Source: Bacteroides intestinalis (GTDB taxonomy: Bacteria; Bacteroidota; Bacteroidia; Bacteroidales; Bacteroidaceae). From it: DNA of 64,000 nucleotides. Of the stretch, positions 16,804 to 25,606 are shown piece by piece (position 1 is the stretch's first letter; the number at the start of each line of letters is the position of its first letter). Under the pieces are notes generated by a model. That model was not told the DNA's origin, did not search any database, and saw nothing but the letters and a program-made list of their open reading frames with translations. Location of the stretch: positions 26,989 through 90,988 of the forward strand of contig NZ_QRZF01000023.1 in assembly GCF_003464595.1 (NCBI RefSeq). Direction: 5' to 3'. Position numbers and translations under genes: made by a program.

Positions 16804-17709
16804 ATGAAAAGATTAATCTCCATAAGTTTATTCCTATGCCTGCTGCTATCCATGCAGGCACAGAAGGTCTATACTACAGACAATATCCCCAAAGTACATC
16901 TTCAGAACAAAATGCGCTATGTCTGCAATCCGGACGACATCCTCTCTCAGGCTGCCTGTGACAGCATCGACCGTATGCTGTATGCATTGGAACAACAGAC
17001 CGGCATTGAGACAGTAGTTGCCGTAGTTCCGTCTATCGGCAATGATGATTGCTTTGACTTTGCACACCGCCTGCTCAATGAATGGGGTGTGGGAAAGAAA
17101 GGAAAGAATAATGGTCTGGTCATTCTTCTGGTGACCGACCAGCGCTGCATCCAGTTCTACACAGGTTATGGACTGGAAGGAGATCTGCCCGATGCCATCT
17201 GTAAACGTATCCAGACGCGCGACATGATTCCTTATCTGAAAGATGGTAACTGGGATGCGGGTATGGTTGCCGGTGTGCGTGCCGTATGCGGCAGACTGGA
17301 CGGTAGCATGGTGAATGATACAGATGATGAAGAAGACATTTCCTTCTTCGGCATTCTGGCAGCAGTTATCGGATTCTTTGTTGTTGCCGGAGGAATCGGC
17401 TGGATGGCGGCACGTGCCGCAAGCAAATGCCCCAACTGCGGACAGCATAAATTGCAACGTACCAGCAGCAAAGTGGTTTCACGGATCAACGGAGTAAAAA
17501 CGGAAGATGTTACCTACACTTGCCGCAACTGCGGACACAAGGTAGTACGCCGCAAACAGTCGTATGATGAAAACTATCGCGGAGGTGGCGGAGGAGGTCC
17601 GGTCATCTTTGGCGGTGGTGGAGGCTTCGGCGGAGGAGGCGGTGGCTTCAGCGGAGGCAGCTTCGGTGGAGGTATGGGAGGTGGCGGAGGTGCCGGTTCC
17701 CGATTCTGA
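16804..17709 (+). CDS. TPM-domain protein with zinc ribbon and Gly-rich tail
   Basis: A 301-residue protein of the YgcG/TPM_phosphatase family. A signal peptide (residues 1-20) is followed by a TPM domain (about 30-150, with ALEQQTGIETVVAVVPSI and NGLVILLVTDQRCIQFYTGYGLEG). A transmembrane helix lies near 183-202, then a zinc ribbon with two CxxC pairs (CPNCG and CRNCG), and then a tail of more than 40 mostly Gly residues. The TPM-LemA gene pair is widespread, and its partner LemA follows after 49 bases. Proposed roles include photosystem or membrane-protein turnover in other organisms; the function here is unknown. Confidence 0.88.
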   Translation: MKRLISISLFLCLLLSMQAQKVYTTDNIPKVHLQNKMRYVCNPDDILSQAACDSIDRMLYALEQQTGIETVVAVVPSIGNDDCFDFAHRLLNEWGVGKKGKNNGLVILLVTDQRCIQFYTGYGLEGDLPDAICKRIQTRDMIPYLKDGNWDAGMVAGVRAVCGRLDGSMVNDTDDEEDISFFGILAAVIGFFVVAGGIGWMAARAASKCPNCGQHKLQRTSSKVVSRINGVKTEDVTYTCRNCGHKVVRRKQSYDENYRGGGGGGPVIFGGGGGFGGGGGGFSGGSFGGGMGGGGGAGSRF

Positions 17710-17758
17710 TGCACCGCAGAAATATATAAATTGTATAATCATTTAATAAAAGAAAAGT

Positions 17759-18340
17759 ATGAAGAAATCAACTATTATCATTCTTGTTGTTTTAGCTCTC
17801 CTCGTCATTTGGGGTGTCACTGGTTATAACGGACTGGTAACTATGGATGAAAACGTAAGCGGACAATGGTCAAACGTTGAAACACAATATCAACGCCGTG
17901 CCGACTTGATTCCGAATCTGGTTAGTACGGTAAAAGGATACGCTTCTCATGAAAAAGAAACTCTGGAGGGTGTGGTAGAGGCTCGCAGCCAGGCTACTCA
18001 AATTAAAGTAGATGCGAATGATCTGACTCCGGAAAAGTTGGCTGAATACCAGAAAGCTCAAGGTGCGGTAACTTCTGCATTGGGTAAGTTGCTTGCCATT
18101 ACTGAGAACTACCCCGACTTGAAAGCAAACCAGAATTTCCTGGAACTGCAAGCTCAATTGGAAGGTACTGAAAACCGTATCAACGTGGCACGTACCAACT
18201 TCAACAATGCAGCAAAGAACTTCAATACTGCCATCCGCCGCTTCCCGAAGAACATTCTTGCAAGTCTGTTCGGTTTCGAAAAGCGTGCTTACTTTGAAGC
18301 TTCCGAAGGAGCTGAAACAGCACCGCAGGTACAGTTCTAA
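17759..18340 (+). CDS. lemA: LemA-family protein
   Basis: A 193-residue membrane-anchored helical protein. An N-terminal transmembrane segment (residues 5-20) has the cytoplasm-facing MKK start. The conserved NGLV-MDENV-GQWSNVETQYQRRADLIPNLV block follows, then long helices with the ENRINVARTNFNNA motif. The C-terminus carries FPKNILASLFGFEKRAYFEA, the standard ending. It is paired with the TPM gene just upstream, as in many bacteria. A strong bidirectional terminator follows. Confidence 0.93.
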   Translation: MKKSTIIILVVLALLVIWGVTGYNGLVTMDENVSGQWSNVETQYQRRADLIPNLVSTVKGYASHEKETLEGVVEARSQATQIKVDANDLTPEKLAEYQKAQGAVTSALGKLLAITENYPDLKANQNFLELQAQLEGTENRINVARTNFNNAAKNFNTAIRRFPKNILASLFGFEKRAYFEASEGAETAPQVQF

Positions 18341-18380
18341 ATAAGTATATCCCTACCGTAACAAACGGTTCTATAAAAAA

Positions 18381-18452
18381 CAAGTACCCCTTCCACCCAT
18401 CGGGAACTCCGATCTATTCGAGTTTCCAGGGTGGAAGGGGTACTTGCTTTTT
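18381..18452. terminator. Bidirectional intrinsic terminator
   Basis: CAAGTACCCCTTCCACCC (18381-18398) pairs perfectly over 18 bases with 18429-18446. An inner GGGAACTC/GAGTTTCC segment extends the stem. A CTTTTT tract follows on the plus strand, and a T-run on the minus strand lies beyond the left arm. It separates lemA from the convergent membrane-protein gene. Confidence 0.88.
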
Positions 18453-18461
18453 GAAAGATGA

Positions 18462-19022
18462 CTACTGCAAATCCGTTATTGCCTCTTTCAATTCTTTTAT
18501 CCCGCTCCATGCTTTGAGGAACAAACGAATTCCTATCAGCGTTCCTACGACAAGACCAGTCCAGGCACCTATCAATATATAACGATCCCCCATTTGGGAC
18601 ATATCCCATATCATACTTGCCAGTAAAGGTACGGCACACAACACACTCACAGCTATCCCCACTTTGAAAGACATCCGGAAACGACTCTCCGCCAGACACA
18701 CTTCACGCACAGTCATCTTCAGGCAATCAATCTTCCTTAACAGCAACATCCATGTGAATTGCCGGGCTATTATCACAGCTACAAACAGAAACAACAGCAC
18801 CCACGTTGACATGCTAAAATCACACATCTGATTATGAACAATATACCAGCAAAAAAAAGGTAAACAGATCACTACAATCGTAAATCGACGCAACACACGA
18901 TCCTGTACCTGCTTTACTTTACTGACCACCTTATTATTTAATTGCTGGCGCTGGTCCATTTCCAGGCGTCCGAGCCTTTCTTCCATGATATTCCAATTTT
19001 GTTTTAATTCTTCCAGTTCCAT
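18462..19022 (-). CDS. Membrane protein, probable anti-sigma partner
   Basis: A 186-residue protein with a charged coiled-coil-like N-terminus (MELEELKQNWNIMEERLGRLE, about residues 1-45) and then four hydrophobic helices. It starts 13 bases after an ECF sigma gene on the same strand. I did not recognise a named anti-sigma domain. The layout, with a cytoplasmic helical segment, a membrane domain and direct linkage to the sigma factor, fits the common sigma/anti-sigma pair. That role is an inference from context. Confidence 0.65.
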   Translation of the reverse strand: MELEELKQNWNIMEERLGRLEMDQRQQLNNKVVSKVKQVQDRVLRRFTIVVICLPFFCWYIVHNQMCDFSMSTWVLLFLFVAVIIARQFTWMLLLRKIDCLKMTVREVCLAESRFRMSFKVGIAVSVLCAVPLLASMIWDMSQMGDRYILIGAWTGLVVGTLIGIRLFLKAWSGIKELKEAITDLQ

Positions 19023-19035
19023 AATCTGTTTTATT

Positions 19036-19524
19036 TTAGCTATTCGCTTGTTTTGTAAGTTTATCCTTAATTCGTTTCAATCTTGAAGCTACGGTATTGC
19101 GCGGCACGCCGACAATTTCCGCAATCTCTTCGTAAGAATTTTCATCCAGCCACAGCAAGATGACGGCACGTTCAAACTTATCCAGTCCCGCAATGAGGCG
19201 ATACATCTCTTTCAAGCGTTTGGTCGTTTCACTATCTTCTGCTTCCAAACCGTAGAGGGAATCCAAGGAAGTATGCTCGCCCCGGCGTTGCTGCTGGCGA
19301 TAGAAGGAGATACAGGTATTCAATCCCACGCGGTAAATCCACGAAGAAGGTTTACCCTTTCCTTCATAACCCTCGAAGCCTTTCCAAAGGTTTATTACTA
19401 CATCCTGGTAGAGATCTTTAAAATTATCTCCATCCGTTGCATACATGTAGCAGATTTTATAGATCACTCGCTTGTATTCCTCGATGAGGGAAGTGAACTG
19501 TTTTTCCTTATTATTCTGTTCCAT
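19036..19524 (-). CDS. ECF RNA polymerase sigma factor
   Basis: A 162-residue sigma-70-family factor. The frame is open back to 19713, but that extension runs through the TGGCAAAG repeat array, so I place the start at the ATG of MEQNNKEKQF. Region 2 is seen as ICYMYATDGDNFKDLYQDVVINLWKGFEGY, and region 4 as LDKFERAVILLWLDENSYEEIAEIVGVPRNTVASRLKR with a clear helix-turn-helix. It is followed by the membrane protein proposed as its anti-sigma factor. No target promoter could be deduced. Confidence 0.9.
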   Translation of the reverse strand: MEQNNKEKQFTSLIEEYKRVIYKICYMYATDGDNFKDLYQDVVINLWKGFEGYEGKGKPSSWIYRVGLNTCISFYRQQQRRGEHTSLDSLYGLEAEDSETTKRLKEMYRLIAGLDKFERAVILLWLDENSYEEIAEIVGVPRNTVASRLKRIKDKLTKQANS

Positions 19525-19619
19525 CTTAAGATAGTCTTTTATACATAAGACGCCCGATTTGGATATTAGTTGCAAAAGGGAAGAAAAAAACAAATTAAAG
19601 CTGTTTTCACGTTCAGAAT

Positions 19620-19724
19620 TTGCCATCTTTCGCCACCGCATTGGCAAAGTTCTGCCATCATGCTGGCAAAGCCTTGCCATCGAAGTGGCAAAGTATTGCC
19701 AATGCGGTGGCAAAAGATAGACAA
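19620..19724. repeat. Palindromic TGCCA/TGGCAAAG array
   Basis: Four palindromic units of the type TTGCCA-n-TGGCAAAG lie in tandem. Units 2 and 3 (19650-19671 and 19672-19693) are exactly 22 bases each. Units 1 and 4 carry the same core inverted: GCCACCGCATTGGCAA at 19632-19647 and its complement at 19696-19711. The whole array can fold into one large hairpin or several small ones. It lies just upstream of the ECF sigma gene. Confidence 0.85.
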
Positions 19725-19816
19725 CTCACTTAGAGTCCACTGTTCAGTAGGATTAGTTACAAAGATTTTATAGTTTATTTCTACCCCACTCTATATATAC
19801 TCTTACATAAAAAATG

Positions 19817-19824
19817 TATCTTTG
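19817..19824 (+). promoter_or_regulatory. Promoter -7 box for the RNA region
   Basis: TATCTTTG fits TAnnTTTG. It would start transcription near 19832, upstream of the folded region at 19881-20042. A small TCTTTC/GAAAGA hairpin follows at about 19831-19850. Confidence 0.45.
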
Positions 19825-19880
19825 TGGCGTATTTCTTTCATAGGAAAGAGATATATTTTGCGATTTGGAGATATCATTTT

Positions 19881-20042
19881 ATTATTCGTAACTTCTAAAA
19901 TCTGGTAAATTTCTACAAGAGCGAATAATAAGTGGAAGTCTCCACGTCTGGGCTGCGTATAACTTTGTTATATACACTCTGGCGTGGGGCTATTACTTAT
20001 TATTTTCTTGACGGGTTTACCAGAGCCTTGGAGTTGAATAAT
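19881..20042 (+). ncRNA. Long single-hairpin RNA, 6S-like candidate
   Basis: Four successive paired blocks make one rod about 162 bases long: ATTATTC (19881) with GAATAAT (20042 end), CTGGTAAA (19902-19909) with TTTACCAG (20016-20023), AATAATAAGT (19924-19933) with ACTTATTATT (19995-20004), and CCACG (19942-19946) with CGTGG (19983-19987). The tip is GTATAAC/GTTATATAC. An 8/7-base open bubble lies between the third and fourth blocks. This rod-with-central-bubble shape and size recall 6S RNA, which binds RNA polymerase. The pairing is seen; the identity is inferred. It could instead be a leader of the small frame at 20125. Confidence 0.55.
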
Positions 20043-20124
20043 AATGTTAATAGTTCCCACGTCTCTTATTTTATAGTCAGAGAAATAGGAACACACGACT
20101 AACCCTTAAAAAACTTATAACACG

Positions 20125-20349
20125 ATGAATGAACCTCTTACCTGCTCCTGTCAGATGAAAACCGACTTAGAAAACTCAGCCGATGCATTTTCTTTTTTCA
20201 AAGAGAACTACCCTTTATCCAGTATTACGAATAATCTGAATACACTTTCCAAGCAAGAACTGCGCTGTGCTTGTTGCTTGATGGGGACTGTCTTAACAGG
20301 AATATCCCAGAAGAAAACAATTTGGGAACGATTGAAAGTAAAGAAGTAA
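20125..20349 (+). CDS. Small Cys-rich hypothetical protein
   Basis: A 74-residue open frame with Cys residues near the start (TCSCQ) and in the middle (LRCACC) and a basic C-terminus (WERLKVKK). I recognise no family. It begins 82 bases after the folded RNA and ends 91 bases before purM, which has its own promoter. There is no obvious ribosome-binding site, though this is common in Bacteroides. It may be a genuine small protein expressed from the same transcript as the RNA, or a chance frame. Confidence 0.4.
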   Translation: MNEPLTCSCQMKTDLENSADAFSFFKENYPLSSITNNLNTLSKQELRCACCLMGTVLTGISQKKTIWERLKVKK

Positions 20350-20403
20350 TATTCGAAAAAGAGAATGAATTCTCTTTTTACTCATAAAATCGAGATTTTG
20401 CAC

Positions 20404-20411
20404 TATCTTTG
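20404..20411 (+). promoter_or_regulatory. Promoter -7 box for purM
   Basis: TATCTTTG fits TAnnTTTG and lies 29 bases before the purM start codon. Confidence 0.5.
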
Positions 20412-20440
20412 CACATTCAATTGAAAAAACATATCAACTC

Positions 20441-21610
20441 ATGAGTAACCAAAGATACATGATGCGCGGTGTCAGCGCTTCTAAAGAAGATGTGCACAAT
20501 GCCATCAAGAACATCGACAAAGGTATTTTTCCGCAGGCTTTCTGCAAAATTATCCCTGACATTTTGGGCGGTGACCCGGAGTATTGCAACATTATGCACG
20601 CCGACGGTGCAGGCACGAAGTCCTCATTGGCTTATATGTACTGGAAAGAAACAGGTGATCTTTCTGTTTGGAAAGGCATCGCACAGGATGCACTGATTAT
20701 GAATATCGACGACCTGCTCTGCGTAGGTGCAGTAGATAATATCCTGGTTTCTTCTACCATCGGACGCAACAAACTCCTCATTCCGGGAGAAGTAATCTCC
20801 GCCATCATCAACGGTACGGACGAATTGCTCGCCGAGCTCCGCGAAATGGGTGTAGGCGTATATGCCACTGGCGGTGAAACTGCCGATGTAGGCGACTTGG
20901 TGCGTACCATCATCGTAGACAGTACCGTAACTTGCCGCATGAAGCGCAGTGATGTGATTGATAATGCCAATATCCGTCCGGGCGATGTAATTGTAGGCTT
21001 GGCTTCTTACGGACAGGCTACTTACGAAAAGGAATATAACGGTGGTATGGGCAGCAACGGACTGACCAGCGCCCGTCATGATGTATTCTCCAAATATCTG
21101 GCAGAGAAATATCCCGAAAGTTATGACAAGGCAGTGCCCGAAGAACTGGTTTACTCCGGTGGTCTGAAACTGACGGATGCCGTAGAAGACAGCCCGCTGG
21201 ATGCAGGCAAATTGGTACTCTCCCCTACCCGCACGTATGCGCCGGTAGTGAAGAAGTTGCTGGATGCACTTCGCCCTGAAATTCACGGTATGGTACACTG
21301 TTCGGGTGGTGCACAGACGAAAGTGTTGCACTTTATAGGTGACAATTGTCGCGTGATTAAGGATAATCTGTTCCCTGTTCCTCCTTTGTTCAAAACGATT
21401 AAAGAGCAGAGCAATACGGACTGGGCAGAGATGTACAAGGTATTCAATATGGGACACCGCCTTGAAGTATATCTGTCGCCCGAACATGCCGAGGAAGTAA
21501 TTGCCATTAGCAAGAGCTTCGGCATCGATGCACAGATTGTTGGACGTATTGAAGAAAGCAACCAGAAAGAACTGATTATCAATAGTGAGTTCGGAGAATT
21601 CAAATACTAA
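20441..21610 (+). CDS. purM: Phosphoribosylformylglycinamidine cyclo-ligase (AIR synthase)
   Basis: Forms AIR from FGAM with ATP in purine synthesis. The 389-residue protein has the PurM ATP-grasp-independent fold: HADGAGTKSSLAY near residue 53, the VGAVDN and MGVGVYATGGETADVGDLV blocks, and VHCSGGAQTKV in the second half. It is longer than the 345-residue E. coli protein, which matches the Bacteroidetes version. It starts a tight run with a small membrane protein and prfA (gaps of 5 bases each), so these three are co-transcribed. Confidence 0.88.
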   Translation: MSNQRYMMRGVSASKEDVHNAIKNIDKGIFPQAFCKIIPDILGGDPEYCNIMHADGAGTKSSLAYMYWKETGDLSVWKGIAQDALIMNIDDLLCVGAVDNILVSSTIGRNKLLIPGEVISAIINGTDELLAELREMGVGVYATGGETADVGDLVRTIIVDSTVTCRMKRSDVIDNANIRPGDVIVGLASYGQATYEKEYNGGMGSNGLTSARHDVFSKYLAEKYPESYDKAVPEELVYSGGLKLTDAVEDSPLDAGKLVLSPTRTYAPVVKKLLDALRPEIHGMVHCSGGAQTKVLHFIGDNCRVIKDNLFPVPPLFKTIKEQSNTDWAEMYKVFNMGHRLEVYLSPEHAEEVIAISKSFGIDAQIVGRIEESNQKELIINSEFGEFKY

Positions 21611-21615
21611 ATTCA

Positions 21616-21819
21616 ATGAAGAAACTGATTTATATCTTATGCTGCCTCTTCTGCCTTTTCATCACCGTAGATATGGGGTATGATACGTGGGAACAGTTAT
21701 CAGCGAAACCATTTTCTTTCAGGCTGTTCATGCGTATACTTGCATTGTTGGGTTGGTGTGTCATAACTTATGGCGTTGCCACCCGGAGATATGGATGGGT
21801 ACAAAAACTTTGCAAATAA
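21616..21819 (+). CDS. Small two-helix membrane protein
   Basis: A 67-residue protein with two hydrophobic helices (residues 3-20 and about 38-56) and a short basic C-terminus. It is squeezed between purM and prfA with 5-base gaps on both sides, which strongly supports translation. No domain or function is recognised. Confidence 0.7.
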   Translation: MKKLIYILCCLFCLFITVDMGYDTWEQLSAKPFSFRLFMRILALLGWCVITYGVATRRYGWVQKLCK

Positions 21820-21824
21820 AATAA

Positions 21825-22937
21825 ATGGCAGACAACAATACCATATTAGAGAAACTCGAAGGGCTTGTTGCCCGCTTCGAAGAAGTATCGACGCTGATTA
21901 CAGACCCGGCAGTGATTGCCGACCAGAAGCGTTACGTTAAGCTCACCAAAGAGTATAAAGAACTGGGCGACCTGATGGAGGCCCGTAAAGAATATATCCA
22001 GGTGCTGAACGGCATCGAGGAAGCCAAAGAGATCATCTCCAATGAAGCAGACCCGGAGATGCGGGAAATGGCACGCGAAGAATTGGATGCCTGTCAGGCA
22101 CGCCAGCCGGAATTGGAAGAGCATATCAAACTCCTCCTCGTACCTGCCGACCCGCAGGACAGCAAGAACGCCATCCTCGAAATTCGTGGAGGTACAGGCG
22201 GTGACGAAGCCGCTATCTTTGCCGGAGACCTTTTCCGCATGTACACCAAATATTGCGAAACAAAAGGCTGGAAGATGGAAATATCCAGTGTCAACGAAGG
22301 CGCGGCAGGCGGATTCAAGGAAATCATTTGCAGCGTTACGGGCGACAATGTATACGGAACATTGAAATATGAATCGGGTGTACACCGCGTACAGCGTGTT
22401 CCGGCTACTGAAACTCAGGGGCGTGTGCATACTTCCGCCGCATCCGTAGCCGTGCTACCCGAAGCCGAAGAGTTCGATGTAGTGATTAATGAAGGCGAAA
22501 TCAAATGGGATACTTTCCGAAGTGGCGGTGCCGGCGGACAGAATGTAAATAAAGTTGAGTCCGGTGTACGTCTGCGCTATGTATGGAGAAATCCAAACAC
22601 CGGTGCTTCCGAAGAAATCCTGATTGAGTGTACCGAAACACGCGACCAACCGAAGAATAAAGAGCGTGCCCTCTCACGTCTGCGTACCTTTATTTACGAC
22701 AAGGAACATCAGAAATATCTGGACGATATTGCCTCCAAGCGAAAGACAATGGTATCTACCGGAGACCGCTCCGCTAAAATCCGTACCTACAACTATCCGC
22801 AAGGACGCATCACCGACCATCGTATCAACTATACCATCTATAACCTCTCCGCCTTTATGGACGGTGACATTCAGGACTGTATCGACCACCTGATTGTAGC
22901 GGAAAATGCAGAACGTCTGAAAGAAAGCGAACTGTAA
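21825..22937 (+). CDS. prfA: Peptide chain release factor 1
   Basis: Ends translation at UAA and UAG. The catalytic GGQ is in SGGAGGQNVNK at about residues 235-245, and the stop-reading P-A-T motif is in RVPATETQGR near 190. An N-terminal long coiled-coil domain and the IYDKEHQKYLDDIASKRKTMV segment near 290 are also typical. The length of 370 residues is slightly longer than E. coli RF1. It is the third gene of the purM operon. Confidence 0.95.
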   Translation: MADNNTILEKLEGLVARFEEVSTLITDPAVIADQKRYVKLTKEYKELGDLMEARKEYIQVLNGIEEAKEIISNEADPEMREMAREELDACQARQPELEEHIKLLLVPADPQDSKNAILEIRGGTGGDEAAIFAGDLFRMYTKYCETKGWKMEISSVNEGAAGGFKEIICSVTGDNVYGTLKYESGVHRVQRVPATETQGRVHTSAASVAVLPEAEEFDVVINEGEIKWDTFRSGGAGGQNVNKVESGVRLRYVWRNPNTGASEEILIECTETRDQPKNKERALSRLRTFIYDKEHQKYLDDIASKRKTMVSTGDRSAKIRTYNYPQGRITDHRINYTIYNLSAFMDGDIQDCIDHLIVAENAERLKESEL

Positions 22938-22962
22938 ACCAATAGGTTAAGAAGCAGAGCGA

Positions 22963-24714
22963 ATGAAAGGACAGCTACTACATAAAGTATTTCATACCCT
23001 GACGGAAGCGTTTCAAAATTGCCTGAGGCGCTTTCCTTCTACAGTATGTTTTGTCCTTGCACTTACCGTCTATTTAGTCTATCTGGTAGCTACCGACCTG
23101 GATGATGACAGGAAGCTGGTGATGGTTCTGGGTTACTATTTTTCTATCGGTACGTTGCTCTCACTCACTCTCCACCTGTGGAGCGAAGAGATAAAGAGCA
23201 AGATAAAAGGAGTGATCGTACATATAGTAATGCACGTATTGCTGATTGCCGATGCGGTGTACCTCTACAGCCTTTCACCGGAACAGTCGCTTACCGAAAT
23301 AGGCATAGCTCACGGAGCCGCTATCCTGGCACTGTGGCTTTCGGCTTTCTTCCTTTCATTCATCAAAGAAAAGAATGACATTCCAAGCTGGAACTTCACT
23401 TCATACACGGTTGGTGCTTTTGTCACGGCCAATGTGGTGGGGCTTATCATGAGCGGTGGAATCAGTCTGCTGGTGTTCTCGCTTCGCCAACTCTTCAACG
23501 TGGATGTAAGTTGGAATTGTTATCTGTATATTCTTATTATATGTAGTGTATTGCTTCCGATGTTGCTCTTCCTTGGCATGTTGCCCAAAGATGAACAAAA
23601 ACATAACCGGGAGCCGCAACCATCGGAGTTCCTGAACGGAACGATACATTTTCTCTTTCTCCCGCTCATGGCAGGATACCTCCTCGTGCTTTATGTCTAT
23701 GCAGCCCGCATATTTATCAGTTGGGAACTGCCCACAGGCTGGGTATCCTGGCTCGTGGTAGCACTGATGGCAGGATGTATCGCCATTGAATTCGGGTTGT
23801 ATCCCGTGCGTATTCAGGAGAAGAAACCTATAAACGAATGGATTGCGCGTTGGTTACCCGCTTTGGTATTGCCGATGCTGGTACTGATGACAATCGGCAT
23901 TATACGCCGCTTCAACGATTACGGCGTTACCATCAATCGCCTTTACCTTATAACTCTCAACATCTGGTGCTACATTGTTTGTATCGGACTCTTCTTCACT
24001 AAAGCCCGGCGCATCAGTTGGATACCGATTTCGTTCTCCATCCTCTTTCTGCTAACTTCGGCACTGCCAGTCAATTATGCAAGTATCACCCGGAATATCA
24101 TGCGCAGCAGCGTAGAGAAAGAGCTGAAACGCACTAATTTAAAACTACCACTCACCCGTGAACAATACGATGACTGGATGGAATCGCTCCCGGCAGAAAC
24201 GGCAGTGCAAGTAAACGACAAGTTCAGATATCTGCGCAACTGGTTCGGACGGAAAAGTATAGCCGACCTTGTGGACAAGGATGCCTCATTCTATTCTTCT
24301 AAAAATTACGGTACTACCGATACAACAGACGATTCCGATTCCTTTGTATCATACAGCGGCAAGAGTTCACATCAAGTCAGCATCCAGATACCGGACGGAT
24401 ACCATCAGTTCATAGCCATACCGGATGGAGATATACAGGACAGATACTTCCACATACCATACGACTATCTGGAAACAGGAATACTGCCTGTTCCTCTTAC
24501 CACTCAGACTAATAACAAGAACGATACGATCTTCATTGACCTGAAAACAATGGAGGCACTTGATAATCACAAATATAATCAAATGCCCCCTACCCGATTT
24601 AAGTGTAATTCCGACAGATGCCTTTTCATGCTTACAAGTTTCTCTCTGGATTACAATAAGAAAAGGAAAGATGCTCTCAGGTTACGCATAGAAGGCTACT
24701 TATTCAAGAAATAA
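22963..24714 (+). CDS. DUF4153 multi-helix membrane protein
   Basis: A 583-residue inner-membrane protein with about ten to twelve hydrophobic helices over the first 390 residues and a soluble C-terminal part of about 190 residues. The DUF4153-like features are the FPSTVCFVLALTVYLVYLV start and the central KKPINEWIARWLPALVLPMLVLM stretch. The function of this family is unknown. It starts 25 bases after prfA and may continue that operon. Confidence 0.75.
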   Translation: MKGQLLHKVFHTLTEAFQNCLRRFPSTVCFVLALTVYLVYLVATDLDDDRKLVMVLGYYFSIGTLLSLTLHLWSEEIKSKIKGVIVHIVMHVLLIADAVYLYSLSPEQSLTEIGIAHGAAILALWLSAFFLSFIKEKNDIPSWNFTSYTVGAFVTANVVGLIMSGGISLLVFSLRQLFNVDVSWNCYLYILIICSVLLPMLLFLGMLPKDEQKHNREPQPSEFLNGTIHFLFLPLMAGYLLVLYVYAARIFISWELPTGWVSWLVVALMAGCIAIEFGLYPVRIQEKKPINEWIARWLPALVLPMLVLMTIGIIRRFNDYGVTINRLYLITLNIWCYIVCIGLFFTKARRISWIPISFSILFLLTSALPVNYASITRNIMRSSVEKELKRTNLKLPLTREQYDDWMESLPAETAVQVNDKFRYLRNWFGRKSIADLVDKDASFYSSKNYGTTDTTDDSDSFVSYSGKSSHQVSIQIPDGYHQFIAIPDGDIQDRYFHIPYDYLETGILPVPLTTQTNNKNDTIFIDLKTMEALDNHKYNQMPPTRFKCNSDRCLFMLTSFSLDYNKKRKDALRLRIEGYLFKK

Positions 24715-24750
24715 CCAAACGAATTATAAACAGATTAAATAGATTCAGTA

Positions 24751-25581
24751 ATGGATAAACAACAACTTTTTGAAAATATCAAGCGTAAGAAATCATTCCT
24801 CTGCGTAGGTCTGGATACAGACATCAAGAAAATCCCGGAACACTTGTTGAAAGAAGAAGATCCGATCTTCGCCTTCAATAAAGCCATCATCGACGCAACG
24901 GCTGACCTTTGCATTGCCTACAAACCGAACCTCGCTTTCTATGAAAGTATGGGCGTGAAAGGCTGGATTGCTTTTGAAAAGACTGTGAAATATATTAAGG
25001 AAAACTATCCCGACCAATTCATCATTGCCGATGCAAAGCGTGGTGACATTGGAAATACCTCTGCCATGTATGCCCGCACATTCTTCGACGAACTGGACAT
25101 CGACTCTGTAACCGTAGCCCCTTACATGGGTGAGGACAGTGTTACTCCGTTCCTGACTTATGAAGGCAAGTGGGTAATCCTCCTGGCACTGACAAGCAAC
25201 AAAGGCTCCCACGACTTCCAGTTGACGGAAGATCCCAACGGCGAACGCCTTTTCGAAAAAGTACTGCGCAAGTCTCAGGAATGGGGCAACGACGGACAGA
25301 TGATGTATGTGGTAGGTGCCACACAAGGCCGTGCTTTCGAAGATATCCGCAAGATTGTTCCCAACCACTTCCTGCTTGTGCCGGGTGTAGGCGCACAGGG
25401 TGGCTCACTGGAAGAAGTTTGTAAGTATGGCATGAACTCCACTTGCGGACTGATTGTAAACTCCAGCCGTGGCATCATCTATGTGGATAAGACTGAAAAA
25501 TTTGCAGAAGCTGCACGCAATGCCGCAAAGGAAGTGCAACAGCAGATGGCAGAACAGTTGAAGGGAGTGATTAACGCCTAA
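24751..25581 (+). CDS. pyrF: Orotidine 5'-phosphate decarboxylase
   Basis: Makes UMP in pyrimidine synthesis. The 276-residue protein is the longer type-2 form. [17 protein letters not shown] is at the N-terminus, the catalytic block [15 protein letters not shown] at about residues 90-104 has the Asp-Lys-Asp array, and [11 protein letters not shown] and VPGVGAQGG (phosphate binding) follow. It lies 36 bases after the DUF4153 gene and 25 bases before the HD-domain gene. Confidence 0.95.
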   Translation: MDKQQLFENIKRKKSFLCVGLDTDIKKIPEHLLKEEDPIFAFNKAIIDATADLCIAYKPNLAFYESMGVKGWIAFEKTVKYIKENYPDQFIIADAKRGDIGNTSAMYARTFFDELDIDSVTVAPYMGEDSVTPFLTYEGKWVILLALTSNKGSHDFQLTEDPNGERLFEKVLRKSQEWGNDGQMMYVVGATQGRAFEDIRKIVPNHFLLVPGVGAQGGSLEEVCKYGMNSTCGLIVNSSRGIIYVDKTEKFAEAARNAAKEVQQQMAEQLKGVINA

Positions 25582-25606
25582 TCACTTACCCTTAATCACT
25601 AACAAC

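Noticed and set aside
19525..19713. Upstream extension of the ECF sigma factor
   Set aside because: The frame passes through the TGGCAAAG repeat array and gives 63 residues unlike any sigma region; the start at 19524 gives a normal protein.
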